From NCBI GenBank assembly GCA_015956445.1, contig WIUZ02000029.1, positions 62,001-126,000 of the forward strand: a DNA stretch of 64,000 bases, in the 5' to 3' direction. Of the stretch, positions 11,690-23,400 are shown piece by piece. The stretch comes from Thelephora terrestris (lineage: Eukaryota; Basidiomycota; Agaricomycetes; Thelephorales; Thelephoraceae). The first letter of the stretch is position 1; the number at the start of each line of letters is the position of its first letter. The notes below the pieces were generated by a model. The model was not told the origin of the DNA, ran no database searches, and saw only the letters and a program-made list of their open reading frames with translations. The translations under genes were made by a program, and so were the position numbers.

Positions 11690-12627
11690 TACTTCATTGT
11701 TGATTGGGACAAACCGGTTCTCGTACTGAACCACGAGACGAGCAGGCGGAGATTCGGCCCGCTCCGGAATCATCAACTCCTCTTCTTCAACTCGGACCTC
11801 CGGTCCCTGACACCTCCTCTGAAGATCACAGACTTCTCCGGTCAACTCGGAGACACAATGACTAAGGCAGACCTAAAACAGGAAGGGTTAGAATGATAAC
11901 AAACATCTTCTACCCCTACCCGTTACCTTGTTGTCCTCCAATTCCCCAGTCTTGTTAACAAGACTACAGACCAAGTCCTTCAATGTGATCACCTCTCCCT
12001 AAAGAAAGTTTGAGTTAGAAAGGTCAATTATCCTGACCCAAACTTTCTTACCTTCAACCTGTCGATCGCCATACCGTGCTGCTCCTGCTCATCTTTGATC
12101 TTCAAGATCCCCTCATGACATCCAAGCCATTCCTTCTCCAACTTCTCGATCTCCTCACAACGACCATCAACTCGCTCATTGACATGAGCAATCTCGTCCA
12201 TCAACATGACACCGACATTGCTCGTATGAACAACGCTAGCGTCGAGAACGGAGTTGAAGGTTTCGTTTGCCTCCATGACAAACTCAACCCCACGGCCAAG
12301 GAGTTCCGAAGAGTAAGGGCCCGTCTCAATGCATGCCAACTTGTGCCGAGACACCCTTCTAGAAGCCTGAATAAAGTCCCTAAAGCCTAAAAGGAGTTAG
12401 CTTGGTTTCCTAAATCGGAATGCGCAAGCAGGGCCCCCACCTAAGTCAGTAAACCCTTCTTGAGGGTCGGCGGTGGCAGAACGATCCAAGACGTTCCCCA
12501 AAGTAGGATAGGGATGAGCCCTATTGTCACGAGCATGGATAAAGCGGTCGATGTTGAAGTTACTCTCCTGAACAGGAGAGTTGGAGGAAGAGCGACGGGT
12601 GGGAACTCGAGTAGAAGTACGAGGCAT
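11690..12627 (-). CDS. Coiled-coil protein gene inside the third LTR unit, antisense
   Basis: Unrecognised. The first block starts at ATG 12627 (MPRTSTRVPTRRSS). A second block near 12354-12028 is heptad-rich (MDEIAHVNERVDGRCEEIEKLEKEW) and an acidic block lies near 11845-11690. It has the same placement relative to the LTR promoter as the genes at 968 and 9528: transcribed away from it on the opposite strand. The 3' end is cut at the junction with the neighbouring LTR. Function unknown. Confidence 0.4.
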
Positions 12628-12962
12628 GTTGGCTGTGTGTAACAAAGGTGGGTTTGTTGAGAGACCCAGTCATCCAACCCCCTTTGGTTATATACCAAAT
12701 GCCACGCCCTTTCCACAACTCAGGAGTTGAGTCATCTTTTCTATTGTTTACTGCGCATGACCCACATGACATCATATGCCCCTATTTCTTAGTCATATGC
12801 TCCCCTTTTGCCATTGGCTGTTAGTCAGTCATACCCACATTCCTTCCGAACATTCTCAGGATACGTCATGCTTTGTAACTGCTTTGTAATGCTCTCAAAT
12901 TGCTATTGGCCGCCACACTCTCCTTTATCAGCTGATAATTTGTAGCATTAGTCACCACGTAA

Positions 12963-13040
12963 AGCACGGACCATGCAGTGCTGTGCACGGACCATGCAGT
13001 GCTGTGCACGGACCATGCAGTGCTGTGCACGGACCATGTT
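12963..13040. repeat. 21-bp tandem repeat, about 3.7 copies
   Basis: The unit GCACGGACCATGCAGTGCTGT is repeated without visible change just upstream of the TATA motif of the third LTR unit. It could act as an enhancer-like repeat in the U3 region, but that is inference. Confidence 0.9.
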
Positions 13041-13790
13041 TGTCTGTGTTTGTATCATTAGTATAGTTACATGTCGTTGTCACATCACAAATATAAGTAG
13101 TATATATACTCAGAGTAATTTAGCCTGTACTCCTTAGATTTGTTATCATCAGACTCTCCGTGACCTCTACTGCTGTGTGCTTAGAGCAAGAGTGCCTGAA
13201 GACCCTTGTCTCCTTCTTTCTCCTTCTCTCCAATCTAGTCTGTGAAGAGACTTCCGATATCCCTGGGTTTGCAACAGGGCTATAACTGTGTGTTTGACCC
13301 CTGAGTGTGATAGGTTTGGATAGCAAGAGTGCTATTGAACTGTAGAGGTTGCGTTGGCCTGACAGTATCGTAGTACCTTAGTTTTGTTACCTCAGGAAAT
13401 CCTCTGCCCTTCTCAGCCCAGTTGCAGTTAAGGACAAGTCAGAGTCTTCTGTTTGAACACAAGACACTCCTATCTGCTCTCCCTCCCGCTCTGTGCATCA
13501 TCTGTGCCTCACAACTATAGAACCTCAGTGTTCAGAACATAGAACACCTTGAACGTCCAGTCGATCACCTTCAAACCTGTTGTAGGGATAAACCTTTGTT
13601 GGATAAACCAAGTGAAGCTCGGTTTAGGTTAGGTTTCCCTTTGGGATTTTGATCTGACTTGCAGTAACCTCGGACAACCTACCGGAAGAATATAGGCATG
13701 ACCGTCCTATCACAACTAGTTGGACTAGTGAGTACTCTGCAGAGTTGGCTCAGTGCACTGGTAGTTGTTGGGGTAGAGTGGCCCTGACAG

Positions 13791-14413
13791 GGACAGTGCT
13801 TGGTCCTGGGCCAGATGTCCTTGGCTTGTTGGTGTAGCCAAGTGGTTGGTCACATGGTTGGTCATGTGACTTAGTCATGTGACCTTGAGCTGGGACTTCT
13901 GCCCTGGCACAAATTTACTAAAATATCCAACATCACTTCCTCATGTGCGACAACACCACCGCATGGACCAGAGATCAGTCACACTCTACAGTTGTGACAT
14001 CAATAGAGTAGATAGATATATATACCCCACATGTGTAGATAGATCAATCAATCACTTCTCTCTCTCTCTCTCCCACTAGCAACTATAAGACTCTCCCCTC
14101 AGGTAAGATTTAGAGTACGCCATGTAGTAGTATAGTATTATACTCTACCTGCTCAACACAATCGTCATGCTTTATTGCAATTCCTGCAGTGTACAATTAT
14201 CCCTATGTGGCATTTTAAAGGCCACAATGTCATTTTAATGTGTTGCCATTATTGTAATTAAAAACAAGATAGTTATAACTCTGACATGTTGTTATAGTAC
14301 CAGCGATCATTGTAACCCATTACAATCCCGCTTGGAATCTAGGTGATGATGGTCAGTGCCATCCAGTCACTGAGATCCCAGTCTCTGGAATGCATATAAA
14401 TCTAATCAACTGA
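13791..14413. other. Intergenic, AT-rich
   Basis: Contains short TCATGTGAC-type words near 13850-13885 (also frequent at 60650-61160) and a TATA-rich/CT-rich stretch near 14010-14080. No gene recognised. Confidence 0.4.
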
Positions 14414-15846
14414 TCATGCAAGCCCATGAATGACAGCAAAGGGGGAGATGAGAATATCAAGCAGAGGAGCAGATGACCCATCAGAAGCAAGGACCTCCAT
14501 CTCCTCCGCATCCCTGTGTATCTTGTCAAAAAATTCAGTAGCACCAGACATGTGGGCAACTCGAGCACATGCTGCATGAAGAGCAAGCAATTTGGGGTTA
14601 GGTGGTGGCACTGTCTCCAAATTTGAAGTGAAGTCAACAACCATAGGGGCACCAAGAACGGGATTTTTGGCGCTGGAAAAGTTGCGGTGGATATATACCT
14701 CATCCAACTCATCCAACACACAGACGTTGTAGCGGTGCTCCTGCACACATGGTCAACTACTGAGGCTGAAAAGTCTCCAAATAGCACACCTGATCTGTCT
14801 GTTCGAACCACAGATCCAAGTCATTAAACTTAAAGTGGAGGTTGCTCTCTAACGAGAGAAGATTCCAGATCGAATGAACACCTCCTGCTTTTTTGAAAGC
14901 ATCAGTAAGGTCTGAGAGTCCAAGATTTTCCAGTACGGTCATAGCACCAGCGGCATGATATGTCTGGATAATGGTGAGTGACGGAGGACTTTGCACCTAG
15001 GACAAAACCGCACCTTATTTACCATCGGGCCCTCTTCGTCGGTCCCCGCAGGATCAATGCCTTGCATTGTTGACTCCTTGAGGATTTGAGATGTTTGTAC
15101 TACAACTTTGTAGACGTTGTCGCGCCGTGCGATGGTGCGCAGTTCCGCACAACGCTTGTATGATTCTTCATCAAACAGACCGGTGATCATGCACCGGTAA
15201 CCATCACGAGCCAGCACCTGGTTGAGCGTAAGGCCTCGAGGAACAAGGCAAAAAAAGTTGTGTTTAACACGCGCACCTTCATCCTGAGGGTCCTATAATC
15301 TTTGCTAGAGGCCTCCATCAAGTATTTGGTCATTTCTTCCTGCATTTCGAAGGAAGGACACGAAGGGGGTGAGTAGGGTGCAGCGTAGAGAGCGGTGGAT
15401 TTTCGAACTTGGAAGGAACTGTGAGCGTTAGATTAGGAAACAAAGTAGCTAAACATACACAAGCGGAGGAGTTTGTCGCAAAGCAGTTTTCCAGAGATGA
15501 AGACCACATCGTCTTGACTGCGATCAGGGTTTTGAGTTGGTGATATGATCCATTTGACGAGTGTTGCGCAGGGTTTATCACCGAAGATACGAGGTGGAGC
15601 GTGAAAATCGAGGAGGAGGTGTCCAAAGACTCTGGCAGAAATGATATCCTGCTCAGCATTCCTCTCAACAGCACGCCCTTCCGCGCCAAGTATCATATGG
15701 TAGGCATTGAGGCAGTTAGGAATCTCGCTTAACCGCAGTTCCTTGATCCGGGGAGAGTTAATCGCGGGGAGGGGAGAGCTGGTGATGATCGTCATGGTTG
15801 GCTGTCTAGCTGGGGGGAAATTTAAGTGCTTGGCAGGTGACTGCAC
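14414..15846 (-). CDS. HNH-nuclease-domain protein (mushroom family)
   Basis: Five exons on the minus strand: start at ATG 15846 (or the internal ATG 15795) and final exon ending at 14414. The central part reads LARDGYRCMITG, then TSQILKEST, then IWNLLSLESNLHFKF and DLWFEQTDQ, the spacing of the HNH (HNH_2-like) domain proteins common in Agaricomycetes. The Cys of the first motif and the Asn/His of the second are present. The His normally expected before the I/L-L pair (AHIL-type) is Gln here, so catalysis may be lost. The C-terminal LLALHAACARVAHMSGA segment is also typical of the family. Molecular role in fungi is not established. Junctions were read by eye. Confidence 0.7.
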
Positions 15847-16724
15847 ATGTTTGTCCCGACTCCCCGCCAGTCAACGGATCAATTGGTCTCTTCTTTATCT
15901 TCAACCTACTTACCCGTGTGGGATCGCGAAGGGTGCCGGGTTGGTTCTGTTGGCGTATAGCTGTTCCGGGGAGCAGAGAGCGGTGATAGTGCTCCTTGGA
16001 AAGATTTGCGTGAACAAGGCGTCGTCCCCCTAGGTATCGCCCCCTTCTAAATCGCGCCCTCCTCGCCTCTGAATTCGAGGCTGGATTCCGGCCTAGTCAA
16101 GAGTGGCAAAGACCTTGTTCCTTCCCAACCGCATCCTCACTTTCTCTGAGGTTCTCGGCACTCGCATGGTCTTGCAACTTGGTCGACCACCACCAACCAC
16201 AACGTCGTACATGTATGCATGTGGGCCAAGTTGCATCCACGTTTATCGGCCCTCAGTAATTAGGCAGCGCTGAGCGCTCGCTCTAGGGTCTCGGTCGTGA
16301 GGATGTCGACCAGGGCTACCTTGGCATCTATCAGGCAGTTAGATTCAGACCTGGGTGCTACCACCAACCCGAGGTCCACCCCTCTACCGCGCTGTACTCT
16401 CGATCCACTCCATCGACACCACTTGATCACTTTGCTCGTGGGTAACTTTAAATACATACAAGTACGGGGATAAGATTGGGTAGTTTCCCAGACTGGCCAC
16501 AAGTTTTGACTCTCAGAATAACAACCTGTCGCCTTACTGCTGACAAGGCTACCCCCCCGCGCGCGCGACTACGTATGTCTACCTGGTACGTGGTTGCATT
16601 TGCATGTGCTCGGATGGGAATCTGGCGTGCTGCGGACGGGTAGAAATTATGAGGAACACACGTTACACAGACGCTTAAAGGCTTTTTATGAACAGGTTAA
16701 ACGGTGTCAAGGGCACTGGATACT
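15847..16724. other. Intergenic, nothing recognised
   Basis: Likely holds the promoter of the HNH gene and the 3' flank of the next gene. A GC-alternating patch (CCCCCCGCGCGCGCG) lies near 16553-16568. A minus-strand open frame at 16260-16502 shows no known motif. Confidence 0.4.
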
Positions 16725-18291
16725 CTACACCCCCCAAAGTAATCTCCTCCCTTCTGAAAAGTAGTAAACCTGTTCGGATGCATACCAATCTGACAATTCT
16801 CCACAACTAGATAGATCCCTGAGTGGGTGACCGCCATCGGAGTGTCCTCGCGCAGTGGGTGAGTCGTCAGAGCTCCACATATCTGTCCACTCATTAAACC
16901 CTCCTTGATGAACTTGTGGACTGTATTCAGACCCGCTATTCCTAATACCAAGTGTACACGTACCAGAGATGTTAGTCCCACAACAACCGTCCAAGAATGA
17001 GTCAGTCTCCCGGCTTGGACTACAATCCCGCCCAACGTCCAGGCAGTGAGGATCAAACAAGTTGTCCGAAGTCGGCACCTCGAATTCCCCATTTGTGTGA
17101 CCCTCCCGGTCAAAGGGTAGTGTACGAGGAGCGGGTACGCCTTCACTGAGACTAGAGTTTGACACAAAGTTTGCGAAAAATCTAGACGAAACGCGAAGGG
17201 AGGGACGAGAGTGCTCGCCGGGGCTTCGGGTCGCGATTGAGCGTGGCTCGCTGCAGGTATCCACGGCGGCTGGCAATGATTGTTTCTCCCTTCCTTGACC
17301 ACCCCAAACCCTCCCTGTGTCCATCACGACAGTGGTGTTGCAGGCAATTGACGAAGAATCGCTTGGGAGGTTGTTGTTTTCGAGTTCAATGTCCCAGGTC
17401 ATCGAATGGTTGTCGACTGTCCCTTCGGTCTTTTCTGGCTGCGACGTTTCACCCTCGGCGACTTTTCCGGTGGACTCGGGTATGTGCTGTTGCTTTCCAA
17501 AACAAGTAGATCCAGAGTAATCAAGAGCTCCGAGTTGTGGGGTCGAAGGCAGTTGTGAGTTTATCATAGCGGGTTCGGGGTCCCAGCGGAAAACAGGCCG
17601 CGCTATTAATGGGGGTATAAATGACGGCGACGGCACTGGACGGAATTGAGCCTACTAGTCTCGACCAGGGTAGAGATACCATGTACAGTCGAAGATGACT
17701 TTCCTTTCGCAAAAACCCCCTTATCACCGGTAGGCATCTGGGAGCGATAAACTTTGGGTTCCGGACGGTATTAGAACGACTCACCGTCAGCCTGGATGGC
17801 CCAACATTTTCGGGGGCAAAGTTGTAGAGAAATGAAAGACCAGTGGGGAACCTTGATTTTTCACGATGGCGACCTTTTTTCCTCTTCACCGGGGAAACAT
17901 TCTCCGCAGGCTCGGTCGGATCGCCATGGCCAGACGTTGTGCTAATGCCTCTTTTCAAAGTTAGTGATTGTTTGTTCTGTTCTTTGGTCACTGTAGAACG
18001 CTTCGCCAGCCGCCTTTTGTGGTCTTCAGCAGCTTTTTTCGCCAAGGAGGGGACTGCTTCGGCCAAAGCACATTTGGAGCCCTGAGATTCGATACAGTCG
18101 GACGTTAACGAAGGGTTGAAGTCGGATTGGATGGCGACCAGAGGATTGCGAGCAGTTAACAGTGGGGTTCGTAGGTCAAAAGCTTCAGGCGGAGAACCAC
18201 CAGGAGCGAGGAGATCTGTGCCATAGAAGGGAACGAAAGCGAGCTGAGCCTGGACGTAAGTGCGGACTCGATTAACCTTGTCGATATCCAT
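16725..18291 (-). CDS. Hypothetical Ser/Thr-rich protein, possibly nuclear
   Basis: Two long open blocks joined by one likely intron of about 140 bp (donor after the codon near 17787, acceptor near 17655). The ATG at 18291 (MDIDKVNRVRTYVQAQLAF) is preferred over 18375 because it leaves room for a shared promoter with the divergent malate dehydrogenase gene at 18416. A basic cluster (PVKRKKGRHREK) could be a nuclear localisation signal; the rest is low-complexity and probably disordered. No domain was recognised and function is unknown. The first block alone could end differently if the intron is not used. Confidence 0.5.
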
Positions 18292-18415
18292 TGGTGATTG
18301 GCGATCGGCGTGGGAAAGCGGGTGACGGAACAAATCGTGCTGGCACCTCACCCCGACCCCAGCTCGGTTTTCCATCCCTTGTCCCCTCCCTCCACCGTCC
18401 CAAAACTACAAAAAA

Positions 18416-19708
18416 ATGCTTTCCAGACACGCCGCTCGCAGTCTTTCCGCCCACGGTCGTTGGTTCTCTTCGTCTGTTGCTCGTCACAGCAAGGTTGCTG
18501 TCCTCGGCGCAGGAGGAGGAATTGGCCAGCCTCTCTCTCTCTTGCTCAAAGCTGACCCTCTCGTTACTTCCCTGAGCCTGTACGACATCCGTGGCGCCCC
18601 TGGAGTTGCTGCTGATGTCAGCCACATCGACACACCAGGAGAGGTAAGGTACCTTCCTTCGCCTCTCCCAACCCTTTCTGAATGGCGTTGTGCCAGGTCA
18701 ACGGCTACCACGCAGACAAACTCGACGAAGCTCTCGAAGGTGTCAAGGTTGTTGTGATTCCCGCTGGCGTCCCCCGAAAGGTGCGGTAATTAATTTGTGC
18801 AAAGCTTGTTGTGTTAATTGATCTCTTTCCACCCTAGCCTGGTGTAAGTTGAATTTGTCAGTGCTCAGGACGAGTTTCCTAACCTCTTCCTCAATAAAAG
18901 ATGACCCGCGACGACTTATTCAATGTGCGTTCATGTTTTCTTCGTATTCGATACTTCCTTACAGGAACCCTTGCAGACAAACACTTCTATCGTTCGTGAC
19001 CTCGCTGCTGCGATCGCCCGCGTCTCCCCAGAGGCTCATGTCCTCGTGATCTCCAACCCTGTCAACTTGACCGTTCCATCGTCTCTTCCGTCTTTGAGAA
19101 GGCTGGTGTTTACGATCCACGACGAATTTTTGGTGTGACAACACTCGATGTTGTTCGCGCTGCTCGTTTCGTGTCTGGTATTGTGGGAACTAACCCAGTT
19201 GACACCCCGATCACCGTCATCGGTGGACACAGCGGCGCAACCATTGTTCCCCTGCTTTCACAGTCACCTTTCGGAAAAGGCATCTCTGGAGAAGCCTACC
19301 AGAAGGTCGTGAAGCGTATCCAGTACGGTGGTGACGAAGTGGTCCAGGCCAAGGACGGCGCTGGAAGCGCTACCTTGTCTATGGCTTACGCTGGCGCCAA
19401 GTTTACCAACGCCTTGCTTCGCGGTCTGGCTGGTGAGAAGGGAGTGGTTACACCCACGTTCGTCAAGAGCCCGCTGTTCGCTGACCAGGGCATTGACTAC
19501 TTTTCATCTAATGTTGAACTCGGTGTAAGTAGACAAGTTTTACCGACGGAGGCCGCGCTAACTCTATGCTCCCTAGCCGAACGGTATTGAAAAGATCCAC
19601 CCTCTCGGGGAGTTGACTGCAGAGGAACGGAAGTTGTTGGAAGCTTGCCTGCCCGAACTGAAGAAGAACATAGAAAAGGGCAAAGCCTTCGTAGAAGCCT
19701 CCCCTTGA
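18416..19708 (+). CDS. MDH1: Mitochondrial malate dehydrogenase, with a one-base frame break
   Basis: NAD-dependent malate/oxaloacetate interconversion in the TCA cycle. The first ~25 residues look like a mitochondrial presequence ([19 protein letters not shown]). The nucleotide-binding loop [19 protein letters not shown], then [22 protein letters not shown], the [10 protein letters not shown] segment, and the catalytic-histidine motif [11 protein letters not shown] follow in the usual order. At least five short introns (18644-18696, then three near 18781-18975, and 19525-19575). Stop at 19708. Near 19077 the sequence reads GTTCCATCGTC where GTTCCCATCGTC is needed to stay in frame, so one C is missing. 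The preceding NPVNSTVP motif reads NPVNLTVP. This is either a sequencing error or true loss; all other exons are intact. It shares a short divergent promoter with the minus-strand gene. Confidence 0.9.
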
Positions 19709-19779
19709 TTTCGACCCGACACACCCCTTAAGATGTAGATATGATTAGAACGATAGCCGTACCACACAATGAATCATAC

Positions 19780-20386
19780 CTAGCGGTGTTTGGAGTGCCT
19801 GCCCTTGACTGTCGTGAAACCGTCTCCGTCAACCTCTGGAATTTGAAGGTCTGGAGCAGGGTCTGAGCTAGGGTCATTTTCCTCATCCGACTCCCAATCG
19901 CCCTCCTCTTCATCGCTGTCTGTATCCATCGCTTCGGAATGACCAAGCTGTGAGACTACCGGTCTGTTGGCATTTGCGTCCGCCTGTTGTTCCAGACGGT
20001 GTAAGCCGGCTAGATCACCCAACTGGACGTCCTTCCACAGGGTCGTGATGTCCCTAGCGACAGACTCTGTACTCCCGTCCTCTATCACGGTTTCGAATTC
20101 ATCGTCCATGATCTGAAGGAGCAACTCTTCAATGTATTCTGCGTCGGGAGGTGTAGGCTGTTCTTCGAATGCGTCAACGATTACGGATGCCATCCATGTC
20201 TGCTTCTTGCTCGAATCAGGCCCACCCCAACTGTTCTGAATGGCGATCCGTAGTGCTGGCCACAACGCGAGGCGAGCGATGACGCCTTTGGCGAAGGAAA
20301 GAGAGTGAGAGGCCAGATTGTACGTCTTTTTTGTGGTCAACTTCAAGTTGAAATTATTTCATATCCCTTTCGATCTCCCTCACCAT
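19780..20386 (-). CDS. TSR2: Pre-rRNA-processing protein TSR2
   Basis: TSR2 family: cytoplasmic/nuclear chaperone of ribosomal protein eS26 that acts in 20S pre-rRNA processing. Visible signs are the N-terminal FAKGVIARLALWPALRIA helix, the WGG motif (NSWGGPDSS), the segment DAEYIEELLLQIMDDEFE, and an acidic C-terminus with a short basic end (TTVKGRHSKHR). The start is a single-codon first exon: ATG at 20386-20384 directly followed by a GTGAGG donor, with intron 20326-20383 and exon two from 20325. About 190 residues, normal for the family. It is divergent from the inositol phosphatase gene at 20429, with about 40 bp between the two start codons. Confidence 0.88.
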
Positions 20387-20428
20387 CTGTTCGCTTTCCC
20401 GTCGAAGGCCACCGCAACGACGAGAGGG

Positions 20429-23400
20429 ATGGCAACCTCTTTGCCCTCAGAGTCCGAATCCATAGAGACCAGACGCCTCCCTGCGGTTAGCAGTCTCAAG
20501 TCACACCCCAAACAGATTGCCAACGCCAGTTCTCAATCCACTGTCAGCAAAAAGCCCACCATCTCTGGACTCGGCTTCCCGACCAGCACTGGCGCTCTCC
20601 TGACCGCAGATAGTAGGCCTAGCCTTCGCCAAAGAACTTCTTCCGACGACTTTCACTTTCAAGCTGACGATCATGACGACGGGCAACATCACCAAGTTCA
20701 CCTCAGGTCTGCCTCTTCCTCATCGGACCTAAGGTCCTCTAGACGTCCCCCTCCCCCTCCTCCAAGCCGTTCCGCGAAACCTGCCTCTCCAAGCGCATCC
20801 CCCCTTTTACGTCCCGTTCCAATCCTCTCTCTTCCCAACCCGTCCACCAGCCCAACCAAACGTCCCCCTCCGCCAATTCCCTCTTCCCCCACCCCAAATC
20901 TGACTTGCCCCTTCTGGAGACCGGAAGCATAACTTCCATACGGGGGATACACTTGAGGTTTGGACGATTTGAAACTTTGAACCCTGGCTGCGGCTAATCC
21001 GCGCGCAGATATAGCAGCGACACAAGCCAACTTCAAATAGTCCACCCACCACCAAAATTGGCAGAAAATACCCATCAGCCAAAGAGCACGGATAGTGCGC
21101 AGACCCACAACGGAGATGACCTTCTCTCTCTTCCTCCCCCACTCCCCGTGAGAAGAAATGGGAACACTGTGGCGTCTGAAGACAACAAGCTAGTCAACGA
21201 GTGTGGTCCCACAGTCCTCATCAATTTGTTGCAAGACCCTAAGAGTTCACGCATCGTTCCTCCCCGTCCCCCACCGCGCCTCAAGAACGCACCCTCTTCG
21301 CCTCAATCAGCTTCTCCCCCCCGCAGCTCTCATATCCCTCCACCACTGCCCGCTAGAAAGGTCACTACCTCCGTTCATGAGGATATTCCCCCTCCACGTA
21401 CCCACGCTCTTCGCATCTTGGAAAATACAGCTCCTCCAGAAAGCATCGTAGACCCCTCCCCAACTACCACCGAACGAAAAGCATTTGGGAACCTACCCCC
21501 TCCCCCAAGGCGGCAGATAGGTTTGAAGGACGACCTCCCAGAATTCAAGCGCCAGCCTCAATGCTCCGATTCGTCGGACGAAGAGGAGGAGGAAGAATCT
21601 AAAACTAGAATAGACCTTCCTGACTCCAGCCGTTCGTCCCGGAAACCCCCCATTGCCAGTTTCTATCCATACTTGGAATCACACATTCACGTCCCCCACA
21701 ATGGGGTCTACGCGGTAGCTGGTAGCATCGTTGCTGTTGTCTCCTCTCACGTCGTAAAATTGTTTGACCTTGACGTCTCCGAATCGCCTCTGTATACCTT
21801 GGACTTGAAGGATATCTCTCCTGATCATCGTTCGAGAAAGCCCACAAGCCTTGCGTTCAGAAACCACACTGAGAAACTTACCCCGCTTTGGATTGGCACA
21901 AAGGACGGGCACCTATTTGAAGTCGACATCCGGTCCGGCGTCCTTGTTTCCGCAAAGATGGCGGCCCATTCCCAAGCTGTCACCCACATCTTCTCCACTG
22001 GTTATAAGATGGTTTCGATGGACGATAACGGAAAGGCTCTCGTCTTCGCTCCGGATGATTCCCAAAATTTTGTCTTGTCCAGCGCTCAGCCGCGGGTGCT
22101 ACGAATCGCCGACAAGCAGGATTTCGTGGAACTCATCGCAGGGCGACTGTGGACATCAGCCCGGGAACCTTCTTCCGGAACCGCAAACTTATCCCGTGGC
22201 CCAATTGTGCGTGTGTACGATATTCATACGTTAGGAAGCTCAGGGAGGTCCATATTACCAATCGAACATGTCGGGACCGTAACGTGTGGAACTATCCTGC
22301 CCTCCAAGCCCAGCCACATTTATCTCGGCCACGAAGGCGGCACCGTCACAATCTGGACGCTAGAAGGGGCACAAGGCGCACCTGAATGCGTTGACGTGGT
22401 CAAGGTGTCCATGTCTGACATTCTTTGCTTAGCTGGCGTGAATGACAGGCTGTGGGCTGGCTCCAGAGCTGGTCTGATCTCTGCGTATGACGCTTCGCAG
22501 AAACCATGGGTGATGACCAACTCTTGGGTCGCTCACAAAGATGTCCCCGTCACACACATATCTGTAGACCCCCAGAGTATACCATCGGTTGGGAAGCTAT
22601 GCGCTGTGAGCGTTGGAAGAGATGAGAAAATGAGGTTCTGGGATGGCCTGTTGGCCGTGAGTTGGATAGGTCTGTGCCAGAATCTGTTAGCATCTCGGCG
22701 ATCCGCTCATACTTTCTTTCACTGAAGACCAAGAACTGATGACCCGCGAAGACGAATACAGTTCTTACCGCGAGTTGAGCACGCTTATTGTTTCCTGGAA
22801 TATCGATGCCAACAAGCCAGATGCACTGACCGGTGATCTGAGTAACATCGATTTCTTGAAGGAGGTTCTCACCAGCGCAAAGTCTCCGGACATCATTTCC
22901 ATCGGATTCCAAGAGGTGGTAGATCTCGAGAATCGGAAAGTCACAGCCAAGTCTGTTCTCCTTGGCAACAAAACAAAGGCTCATGACGGCTCCATGCCGC
23001 AGAAAGTGTCTACTTCCTACAAGAAGTGGTACGACCATCTCGTTCTTTCCGTTCGCCTGGCACATCCTGGCACGTCATATCATGTGGTCCACTCAGAAAA
23101 CCTCGTCGGGCTCTTTACTTGCATATTCGTCAAGGTATCTGAACGGGCTTCGATCAATGATGCTCACCCCAATGTTATAAAACGCGGTATGAGAGGTAAT
23201 TTTGGGAATAAGGTGAGACAGCCTCCACCACCCACAAGACTTCACTTCCAACTTTCTTTCAGGGTGCTATCGTCTGTCGGCTCATCATCGACGACTCTTC
23301 GCTGTGCTTTATTAATTGCCATCTAGCGGCAGGCCAGCACCAGGTTCGTCAGCGAGGAAGAGATGTCGCGGCGATCTTGGAGGAATGCGCCTTGTTTCCC

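Larger units (their letters stand above)
11689..13790 (+). mobile_element. LTR-type unit with antisense gene, left part missing
   Basis: Fossil. A TATAAGTA motif lies at 13092-13099. Bases 13375-13790 match 11248-11688 at roughly 85 percent by eye and end with the same GAGTGGCCCTGACA. The U3-like part holds a minus-strand gene that runs into the 11688 junction, so this unit lost its left end where the neighbouring unit abuts. No pol genes are visible. Confidence 0.55.

Noticed and set aside
12959-13040. CRISPR-like repeat array
   Set aside because: The 21-base units are directly adjacent without spacers and sit in a eukaryotic LTR; a plain tandem repeat.
16260-16502. Minus-strand 80-codon frame
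   Set aside because: No recognised motif and no supporting exon neighbours.
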